From VGWF01 sp964423465 (lineage in GTDB: Bacteria; Verrucomicrobiota; Kiritimatiellia; PWTM01): a stretch of 64,000 nucleotides of DNA. The stretch covers positions 1-64,000 of the forward strand of contig CAYRFK010000002.1 of assembly GCA_964423465.1 (NCBI GenBank), read 5' to 3'. The position numbers and the translations under genes are program-made. Positions within the stretch are counted from its first letter, which is position 1; the number at the start of each line of letters is the position of its first letter. Shown here one piece after another: positions 15,056 to 21,504 of this stretch. The notes below the pieces were generated by a model. That model had not been told where the DNA came from. It was given only the letters and a program-made list of their open reading frames with translations, and did no database searches.

Positions 15056-17466
15056 CCGTGCTCCGTCCTTGCGATGATCTCCTCCTGCATGTCGGGCGTC
15101 AGGCGCACGAAGAACTCGCTGAAGCCGGCGACGCGCACGACGAGGTCGCGGTACGCGTCGGGGTTCGCCCGCGCGGCGCGCAGCGTGTCGGCGCTGACGA
15201 CGTTGATCTGGAGCTCCTGACCGCCCCTTGCAAAATACGCGTTCAGCATCGCCCGCAGTTTCGCGCGCTGAGCGTCGGTCGCGATCATCCCCGCGTGGAA
15301 GCGGATGTTGACCTGGTAGCCGCACTGCCAGCTCTTGGTCGAGTTGAGCTTGCAGACCGAGTTCAGCACCGCGGTCGGGCCGTTGCGCTCGCAGCCCATC
15401 GAGGCCGCGACAGAGCTGGCCAGCGGTGTACCCGCGAGGCGGCCGTCGGGCGTGGCGGGCGTGACGCGGCCCTGCTTGACCGCGCCGCTGCGGACGACAT
15501 GGCTGTTGCCGAACCGGCTGCCGTCGCGCGGGTCCTTGTAGAGCGCCGCCAGCGGCCGGTCGCGCATGCGCTCGACGACGCGGATCACGGCATCAAGCCG
15601 TGGATCGTCGTTCCCCTGCTTCGGCGCCGCCTGCAGCTTCGCGCGCAGCCGTTCGTGGCCTTCGAAGTTGGCCTTGCACGCCGCGGCGACCTCGTCGAGC
15701 GTCGCCTGCTTCTTCTCGTAGACGACCTCGCGCACGGCGGCGAGGCAGTCGACCGCGTTGGCAAACGCGATGCCGCCGCAGGAAAGGAAATTGTAGGCCG
15801 TGCCGTCGGCCATGTCACGGGCGCGCTCCACGCAGCCGTCGAAGAAGCACGAGGTCAGCGGTGTCTTGCCCCAGCGGATCTGGGCCTGCAGCTCCATCAT
15901 CTGGTTGTCGCGGCTCTTCTCCATCGCGATCCGGATATAGGCTCCGACGGCGTCCGCGAAGGCATCGAACGTCGCGAGCTGCGCCGGCGCCGGGGCGATG
16001 TCGCGCCACTTCCATTGGTCCTTGTGCCCGCGGCCGCCGGTGATCGCGGCCTCGATCGCCTGCAGGTAGCCGCAGTGGGCGCCGGGGTTGTAGTACCACT
16101 TGCCCGGCACGGCGAGTTCGTTGCAGCCGACGGGGACGTAGTTGAATGCGTCCTCGCGCGCGATGCCGAGTTCCTGCAGCGCGGCGGGGATCGCGGCGTC
16201 GCTCCAGATCATCGGGAAGCACGTGCTGCGCTCGAGGCGCGAGAGACAGAAGTCGAAGAACTTCGGATCGATCTTCGGGTGCCACCGCATCCACAGCAAC
16301 GGCTCGGGCAGCACGAGGTTGGTGTGGGCCTCGACGAAGAGCCAGCTCAGACGGTTGGTCTGGTCCCGCCCGTCGGACGTCGAGCCGCCGACGCACAGGC
16401 CTTGCGTCAGATGGTGTTCCGGGCCCCAGAACGAGTTGTCGTACTGCTTCAGCGCGAAGTTCTCCGCGAGCCGCAGTGCCGCCGCATCGTCGAGCCGTCC
16501 CGCCTTCACGTCGCGCTCGTAGAACGGGAACAGGAGCTGGTCGATGCGGTCCGGCGTGCACGAGTAGCCGTGGCCTTCGATGTGGACCGCCTGGTGGACG
16601 AACCAGACCAACTGCATCGCCTCGCGGAAGGTCTCCGGCGGCTGCGTCGCGACGAGGCCGGCGATCCGCGCCATCTCGCGAAGCTCCGAGGCGCGCGCGG
16701 CGTTCGTGCAGCGCCCGGCCTCGAACGCGAGGAACTCCGCGTGGCGCGCGATCCAGGCGGACAGCCCGGTCAGCGCATCGTCCGCCGCACCGAGGAAGGC
16801 GAGGCCGTCCGCGTCCGCACCGACGGCCTTCCGACGCCGCACACCATCGCGCACGCCGCCCAGTCCGACGCGCAGCAGTTCGCCATAGGACGGGCTCAGG
16901 TGACCCTGATTCGAGATGAACTTGTAGTTGGTCTCGCGCGGCAGGTCCGCGGCCGACTTCACGGGCGGCTGGCCCATCAGCTCGGTGCGGTAGAGACCCC
17001 AGAGGTTTCGACTCGCCCAGTATTCGCGGATCTCCTCCGGCACCTGCCCGGCAAGGTGCCCGGCACGCGCGGGATTTTCGGACGTCCAGATCGGGTTCTC
17101 CGCGATGCCCAGTTCGACCATCACCGGCATCGCCCCGGGGATCTCGCACATGGTCCCGGCGAGGCCGTCGTGGGGCCGGACGCACAGGGGAACCGTTTCA
17201 AAATACTCGCGCAGCGCCGCGGCCTTGCGTACGACCCACGGGTCGCGCTCGCGGGCCTGGAAGACCTTCGTAAAAGTGCGCGCGCGGTGCAGCGCTACCG
17301 CGAACGGCGAGTCGACCACCTCACGGCGCAGCGCGCCCATCGAAGCCGCCGAGGGTGACGGTGCGCCCGCCAACAACCGGCCCGCACCCGCGGCGCCGAT
17401 CGCACCGAGGAAGGCGCGGCGGGAGAGGCGAAGGCCGGAACATTGCAACTTCGTTCGCCGCCTCAT
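15052..17466 (-). CDS. Glycyl radical enzyme (PFL/dehydratase-like) with N-terminal Tat signal
   Basis: An 804-residue glycyl radical enzyme. The active-site Cys-x-Glu motif reads VGCNELAVPG (Cys448, Glu450) and the radical glycine motif is RVAGFSEFFVRL (Gly781), 23 residues from the end, as in active family members. C-x-E is typical of dehydratase/C-N/C-S lyase members, unlike the adjacent Cys pair of pyruvate formate-lyase; the Asn between is unusual in my experience of the family. The N-terminus is odd: LRLSRRAFLGAIGAAGAG (residues 13-30) is an almost perfect Tat signal with a downstream AGA cleavage site. The ATG at 17466 has a GGAG site; a GTG at 17511 would only add 15 residues. Activase follows directly. 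The substrate is unknown; a fucose-derived diol is one guess. Confidence 0.9.
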   Translation of the reverse strand: MRRRTKLQCSGLRLSRRAFLGAIGAAGAGRLLAGAPSPSAASMGALRREVVDSPFAVALHRARTFTKVFQARERDPWVVRKAAALREYFETVPLCVRPHDGLAGTMCEIPGAMPVMVELGIAENPIWTSENPARAGHLAGQVPEEIREYWASRNLWGLYRTELMGQPPVKSAADLPRETNYKFISNQGHLSPSYGELLRVGLGGVRDGVRRRKAVGADADGLAFLGAADDALTGLSAWIARHAEFLAFEAGRCTNAARASELREMARIAGLVATQPPETFREAMQLVWFVHQAVHIEGHGYSCTPDRIDQLLFPFYERDVKAGRLDDAAALRLAENFALKQYDNSFWGPEHHLTQGLCVGGSTSDGRDQTNRLSWLFVEAHTNLVLPEPLLWMRWHPKIDPKFFDFCLSRLERSTCFPMIWSDAAIPAALQELGIAREDAFNYVPVGCNELAVPGKWYYNPGAHCGYLQAIEAAITGGRGHKDQWKWRDIAPAPAQLATFDAFADAVGAYIRIAMEKSRDNQMMELQAQIRWGKTPLTSCFFDGCVERARDMADGTAYNFLSCGGIAFANAVDCLAAVREVVYEKKQATLDEVAAACKANFEGHERLRAKLQAAPKQGNDDPRLDAVIRVVERMRDRPLAALYKDPRDGSRFGNSHVVRSGAVKQGRVTPATPDGRLAGTPLASSVAASMGCERNGPTAVLNSVCKLNSTKSWQCGYQVNIRFHAGMIATDAQRAKLRAMLNAYFARGGQELQINVVSADTLRAARANPDAYRDLVVRVAGFSEFFVRLTPDMQEEIIARTEHG

Positions 17467-17514
17467 GGCATGTCTCCGATCCAAGGTGTCAGGCTGTCTG
17501 CACTCTGACACACC

Positions 17515-17549
17515 ACTTCCGTTTTCCGTCTTCCGTTTTCCGTTTTCGG
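17515..17549. repeat. R7 spacer: tandem CCGTTTTCCGTCTTCCG-type repeat
   Basis: Degenerate tandem units of CCGTTTTCCGTCTTCCGTTT fill the 84-base gap between the DeoC and radical-enzyme genes. The same pyrimidine-rich sequence recurs at 20497-20536, where it encodes the C-terminus of the GntR regulator, and a related CTCGTCCCCCGCCCCTCG tract lies at 19284-19325. They look like low-complexity intergenic spacers. Confidence 0.6.
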
Positions 17550-17550
17550 C

Positions 17551-18345
17551 CTAGTACCCGCCGGCCCCGATCTTCCCGCCGCTCGATTCCGCCGTCTGCC
17601 CGGCCTTCTCGGCGGCTTCACGGCGGCGGTACTCGTCCATCATCGCCGCGGTCGCCGTCGCACCGCAGCGCGTGGCGCCCAGGTCGCGCACCCGGATGAG
17701 CCCATCGAGATCGCGTACGCCGCCGGCCGCCTTGACCTGCACCCGCGGCGAGCAGTTCGCCCGCATCAGCGCGAGGTCGTGCTCCGTGGCGCCCTTGTAA
17801 TTATAGGCACCGTCGGGCTGCTTGACGAAGCCGTAGCCGGTCGAGGTCTTGACCCAGTCGGCGCCGGCGCGCTCGCAGAGACCGCAGAGCTTCACCTTGA
17901 ACGCATCGCCGTCGAGCCCGGCCCCGCCCTTCGCCAGGTAGTCGTTCTCGAAGATGACCTTCACCTTCGCGCCGTGGCGGTGGGCCTCGTCGCAGACCGC
18001 CTTCACGTCGGCCTCGACAAAGTCCCACTCGCCCGACAGCGCCTTGCCGATGTTGATGACCATATCGATCTCGACCGCGCCGGCCTCGCACGCCGTCCGC
18101 GTCTCGAAGCATTTCACCGACGTCGCCGAGTGGCCGTGCGGGAAGCCGATCACGCAGCCGACGTGGACGCCGGTGCCGCGCAGCAGCTCCGCCGCGCGCC
18201 TCACGGCGTAGGGCTTGATGCAGACCGACGCGACGCCGTACTTCGCCGCAACACGGCAGCCGTCCTCCAGATCCCCATCCGTCATGGTCGGGTGGAGAAG
18301 CGAATGGTCGATCATCTTGGCGAGGTCTTCGTAGGTGTACTTCAT
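17551..18345 (-). CDS. deoC: Deoxyribose-phosphate aldolase family protein (DeoC-like)
   Basis: A 264-residue class I aldolase. The Schiff-base lysine is Lys166 in WVKTSTGYG, the second catalytic lysine Lys205 in VKAAGGVRD, and the proton-relay Asp94 in EIDMVINIG. DeoC splits 2-deoxyribose-5-phosphate into glyceraldehyde-3-phosphate and acetaldehyde. In bacteria that use fucose or rhamnose, DeoC-type aldolases can accompany aldehyde-producing pathways, so the substrate here may not be deoxyribose. The ATG at 18345 lies one base from the upstream gene's stop; a TTG at 18360 would overlap. Tail residues after ~245 are low-complexity. Confidence 0.85.
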   Translation of the reverse strand: MKYTYEDLAKMIDHSLLHPTMTDGDLEDGCRVAAKYGVASVCIKPYAVRRAAELLRGTGVHVGCVIGFPHGHSATSVKCFETRTACEAGAVEIDMVINIGKALSGEWDFVEADVKAVCDEAHRHGAKVKVIFENDYLAKGGAGLDGDAFKVKLCGLCERAGADWVKTSTGYGFVKQPDGAYNYKGATEHDLALMRANCSPRVQVKAAGGVRDLDGLIRVRDLGATRCGATATAAMMDEYRRREAAEKAGQTAESSGGKIGAGGY

Positions 18346-18346
18346 A

Positions 18347-19267
18347 TCAGCCTTCCGCAATGAATGTGCGCAGGAATCGCCCGGCGGTGCGCAGCGCGCG
18401 CTGGCGGCCGGCCAGGGTCTTGCCGAAGGCGTCGTCCTCGACCTCGATGCACACAGGGCCCTCGTAGCCGACCTCCATCAGGCGGCCGGTGAAGCGGCCC
18501 CAGTCGATCTCGCCGAGACCGGGAATGCAGGGCTGGTGGTAGACGAGCGGCGTTGCGAGGATGCCGGCGTCGTCGAGCCGGTCGCGGCGGAGGCGCACAT
18601 CCTTCGCGTGGATGTGGAACAGCCTGTCCTTGAACGCTCGCAGGGGGGCGAGCCAGTCCATGTGCTGCCACACGAGGTGCGACGGGTCGTAGTTGAGGCC
18701 GAAGCTCTTCGACGGAATGTCCGCGAACATACGCCTCCAAACCGCCGGCGCATGGGCGAGGTTCTTCCCGCCGGGCCACTCGTCGCGCGTGAAGAGCATC
18801 GGGCAGTTCTCGATGCCGATCCGCACGCCGTGGTCTTCGGCGAAAGCGACCAGCGGCTTCCAGGTCTTGAGGAAGCGCGGCCAGTTGTCGTCGACGCTCT
18901 TCGTCCAGTCGCGGCCGACGAACGTGTTGACCTGCCGGAGCCCCAACTTCTCGGCCGCGCCGATGACACGACGGATGTGGGTCACCGCGGCGCGGGCGAC
19001 GGCGGCGTCGGGGTCCAGCGCGTTCGGGTAGAAGCCGAGCCCGCTGATGCCGACGCCGTGCGCCTTCATGACGCCGTTGACCTCGTCGGCTCTTGTCTTC
19101 GTCAATCCGGTGACGTCAACGTGCGTGACGCCGGCGTACTTGCGTTCGGCTTTGCCGACCGGCCAGCACATCAGCTCCACGCAGTCGAACCCCTCTGCCG
19201 CGGCGAACTTGGCCACTGCGTCGAGCTTCAGGTCCGGCAGAATCGCGCTCACGAATCCGAGTTTCAT
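18347..19267 (-). CDS. Sugar phosphate isomerase/epimerase family TIM-barrel protein
   Basis: A 306-residue AP-endonuclease-2-type TIM barrel as found in xylose-isomerase-like sugar isomerases and epimerases. The metal site is recognisable: Glu in GIENCPM, His in NYDPSHLVW, His in FHIHAKDV and Glu in CIEVEDD. It has no signal peptide and should work on a sugar or keto-sugar in the cytoplasm. The ATG at 19267 begins at MKLGFVSAILPDL; the preceding in-frame start would add eight residues. It follows a Gfo/Idh dehydrogenase, a very common pairing in carbohydrate loci where the two act on oxidised sugars. Confidence 0.82.
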   Translation of the reverse strand: MKLGFVSAILPDLKLDAVAKFAAAEGFDCVELMCWPVGKAERKYAGVTHVDVTGLTKTRADEVNGVMKAHGVGISGLGFYPNALDPDAAVARAAVTHIRRVIGAAEKLGLRQVNTFVGRDWTKSVDDNWPRFLKTWKPLVAFAEDHGVRIGIENCPMLFTRDEWPGGKNLAHAPAVWRRMFADIPSKSFGLNYDPSHLVWQHMDWLAPLRAFKDRLFHIHAKDVRLRRDRLDDAGILATPLVYHQPCIPGLGEIDWGRFTGRLMEVGYEGPVCIEVEDDAFGKTLAGRQRALRTAGRFLRTFIAEG

Positions 19268-19328
19268 CGCTGGATCTCCCTTGGATTGCATCCGTCTTCC
19301 CTCGTCCCCCGCCCCTCGCCCCTTGTCC

Positions 19329-20489
19329 TCACTTCTCCACCTTCACCCAAGCCCGCGCCTTGCTGCTTTGCAGGATCGCCTCGCACACGGCGACCTCGGC
19401 GTGGCCGTCCCTCGCGGTCGCGAACAGGGGCCGCTTCGCCTCGCCGGCGACGATCGCGGAGTAAATCGCGCGGAAGTTCATCTTGAACGAGTCCGGGAAG
19501 CCCTCGACGTGGCCGGGCGGGTAGTCCATCAGACCGGCCGCGCCGGCGCCGAACGCCGGCGTGGCGCGCACGGCGGTCTCGTTGGCGCCGTCCCGGTTGC
19601 CGAGATGGAGCATCTCGGGATCCTCCGAGCACCACCAGGCCGACTTCTTCGATCCGTAGATCTCGATGCGGATGCAGTTCTTCCGGCCTGCGGCAACCTG
19701 TGAGACGCCGAGGTTTCCGCGCGCGCCGTTCGCGAAGTCGAGCAGCACGGAGGCGAAGTCCTCGGTCTTCACGGGGTAGTCGGCGTAGCGCATCTTCGCG
19801 TCGGACTTCGCGAACGTCTGCACCTCGCCGAGCGGGCGCTTCCGGGTCTTGTGCCAGGTGCCGAGGTCGGCCAGGACGGAGCGGATCTTCGTCCCCATCA
19901 CGAACGACACGGTGTCCATCCAGTGCGTGCCGATGTCCGCGACGGCACGAAGCTTGCCGCCTTCGCCGGGCAGCAGGCGCCAGTTGTAGTCGGTGTCCTT
20001 GAAGAGCCAGTCCTGCATGTAGGATCCGTTGACGTGGATGATGTCGCCCAGCTCCCCGGCCTCGACCATGCGGCGCATCTGCAGCACCGCGGCGTAGAAG
20101 CGGACGTTGTAGTTCACCGCGAAGACAGTCCGGCTTGCCGCGGCCGCCGCGACGATGCATGAGGTTTCGGCCGTGGTCATGGCCAGCGGCTTCTCGCAGA
20201 CAACGTGCTTGCCTGCCGCCAAAGCGGCCAGTGACATCTCGCAGTGGAAGCGGTTCGGGGAGGCGATGTGGACGACATCGACGTCCTCCTCCTTCAGCAG
20301 CTCGCGGTAGTCCGTGCACGCGCGCGGAATGCCGAGCCGCCGCGCGGCGGCCTCGGCCTGCGCCGGGACATCGCAAATCGCGGTCACGGCGACGCCGAGC
20401 CGGCGCAGCGCTTCGACATGGACCGGACCGATGAAGCCGGTGCCGATGACGCCGGCACGCAGTTCGTGGATGGATCGGGGCTGACTCAT
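19329..20489 (-). CDS. Gfo/Idh/MocA-family oxidoreductase, cytoplasmic
   Basis: A 386-residue NAD(P)-dependent dehydrogenase. The Rossmann motif is GVIGTGFIGPVHVEAL (near residue 14), the cofactor/active-site loop is VVCEKPLAMTTAE, and a candidate catalytic His lies in DIGTHWMDTV. There is no Tat signal, unlike the other two Gfo/Idh proteins in this window. The start at 20489 overlaps the regulator stop by four bases. It probably oxidises or epimerises a monosaccharide released by the fucosidase and sulfatases, although family members range widely in substrate. Confidence 0.85.
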   Translation of the reverse strand: MSQPRSIHELRAGVIGTGFIGPVHVEALRRLGVAVTAICDVPAQAEAAARRLGIPRACTDYRELLKEEDVDVVHIASPNRFHCEMSLAALAAGKHVVCEKPLAMTTAETSCIVAAAAASRTVFAVNYNVRFYAAVLQMRRMVEAGELGDIIHVNGSYMQDWLFKDTDYNWRLLPGEGGKLRAVADIGTHWMDTVSFVMGTKIRSVLADLGTWHKTRKRPLGEVQTFAKSDAKMRYADYPVKTEDFASVLLDFANGARGNLGVSQVAAGRKNCIRIEIYGSKKSAWWCSEDPEMLHLGNRDGANETAVRATPAFGAGAAGLMDYPPGHVEGFPDSFKMNFRAIYSAIVAGEAKRPLFATARDGHAEVAVCEAILQSSKARAWVKVEK

Positions 20490-21337
20490 GCAGTTCTCCG
20501 TTTCTTCCCTTCCGTCTCCCGTCTTCCGTCTTCCGAATGGCCTGCGATCGTCAGGCTGGCGGGGTGCGGACGCCCGGTGGCGCCCAACGCGTTTCGGAAC
20601 TCGTAGAGGTCGCCGCGGTAGAACGTGTCCTCGATCCAGAGCGGGCCGCGGTCGGTCGACCCGACGGCGCGGACCCACAGCGCCGCCGCGCCCGCAGGCA
20701 CGCCAAGCCGGGCCGCATCCGCCGCCGGGAGGCTCACCGCGCGAATCGTCTGATGTGCGGTCGTCACCGTGAGGCCGTAGGTTCGGACGAAGAGCGCGTA
20801 GAGCGAGCCCTCGAGCTTCTTCCTCGTCAGGCCCGGGCACAGGCGGGCGACCACGTGGCGGCGTTCGAGGATGAACGGGACGCCGTCCGCCAGCCGCAAC
20901 CGCTCGCAGTAGACGACGTTGTCGCCCCCCGCGAGCCCCAGCGCCTCGCGGACTTCGGCCCCCGCGTCCGCCGCCCGCGTCCTCGCGAAGTCGAGCACGC
21001 GCGTCTGCGGCTTCTTGCCCGCCGCCTCCGCCTTCCGCGTGAAGCTGACGAGCGACTGGAGGTCGTAGTCCAGCCCGCCCTCGCGCACAAACGTACCGAC
21101 ACCCTTCCGAAACTCGAGGTCGCCCGCGATGACGAGCTGCGACAGCGCCTTGTTCGCCGTCACGCGGCTCACGCCGAACCGCGCGCCGACTTCGCGCTCG
21201 CTGAGGAACTGCTGCCCCGGCTTGAACCCCTCCCGCCCGATCATCTCGCGCAGAAGCTGGTTGAGCTGCAGGTACACCGGCGCCCGCACGAGCCCTCCGC
21301 CCGCTGTCTCCCCGCCGCCGCTGGCCGCCTGATGCAT
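20486..21337 (-). CDS. GntR/HutC-family transcriptional regulator
   Basis: A 283-residue regulator with an N-terminal winged helix of the GntR family (SEREVGARFGVSRVTANKAL, residues ~45-65, recognition helix SRVTANKAL) and a C-terminal UTRA effector domain (~100-260). UTRA domains bind sugar phosphates or small acids. It is the first gene of the 14-kb cluster and overlaps the dehydrogenase by four bases, so it likely controls its own operon. The last ~12 residues are encoded by an R7 spacer repeat. No ribosome-binding site precedes the ATG; the promoter placement suggests a nearly leaderless transcript. Confidence 0.88.
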   Translation of the reverse strand: MHQAASGGGETAGGGLVRAPVYLQLNQLLREMIGREGFKPGQQFLSEREVGARFGVSRVTANKALSQLVIAGDLEFRKGVGTFVREGGLDYDLQSLVSFTRKAEAAGKKPQTRVLDFARTRAADAGAEVREALGLAGGDNVVYCERLRLADGVPFILERRHVVARLCPGLTRKKLEGSLYALFVRTYGLTVTTAHQTIRAVSLPAADAARLGVPAGAAALWVRAVGSTDRGPLWIEDTFYRGDLYEFRNALGATGRPHPASLTIAGHSEDGRRETEGKKRRTA

Positions 21338-21347
21338 GGTGGCTTAC

Positions 21348-21376
21348 CCACTAGCCCAGTAGGCCGGCGGTGTCAA
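21348..21376 (-). promoter_or_regulatory. Candidate promoter and GntR operator of the fucan cluster
   Basis: Read on the minus strand, a perfect TTGACA (-35, 21376-21371) is followed after 17 bases by TAGTGG (weak -10, 21353-21348). The quasi-palindrome ACTGGGCTAGT (21360-21350) overlaps the -10 and resembles the ACTGG...CCAGT class of GntR/HutC operators. Transcription would start about four bases before the ATG at 21337. Both the -10 and the operator are weak matches. Confidence 0.4.
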
Positions 21377-21401
21377 GTCGGGGGTCGTGCAATCTGCGTT
21401 C

Positions 21402-21462
21402 GGCAGACAGGAGTGTCCGCCTCATGGCCCGTTCTCCGCGTGGGGCAGGCACTCCTGCCTGC
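21402..21462. repeat. R6 inverted repeat (GGCAGACAGGAGTGTCCGC)
   Basis: An arm GGCAGACAGGAGTGTCCGC at 21402-21420 faces a diverged reverse-complement arm around GGCAGGCACTCCTGCCTGCC at 21443-21462, giving a hairpin between the regulator promoter and the 3' end of the PDZ/HEAT gene. A single related copy (GGCAGACAAGAGTGTCCGCC) lies at 40011-40030. Dispersed intergenic element; function unknown. Confidence 0.6.
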
Positions 21463-21504
21463 CCATGCGGGCCCCAACAGGGCCCGTCCTCACGCGTCAT
21501 CGCG

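Noticed and set aside
14117..17466. Pyruvate formate-lyase and its activase
   Set aside because: The active site has a single Cys in C-x-E and not the adjacent Cys-Cys of PFL, and the activase has the two extra ferredoxin clusters of non-PFL systems.
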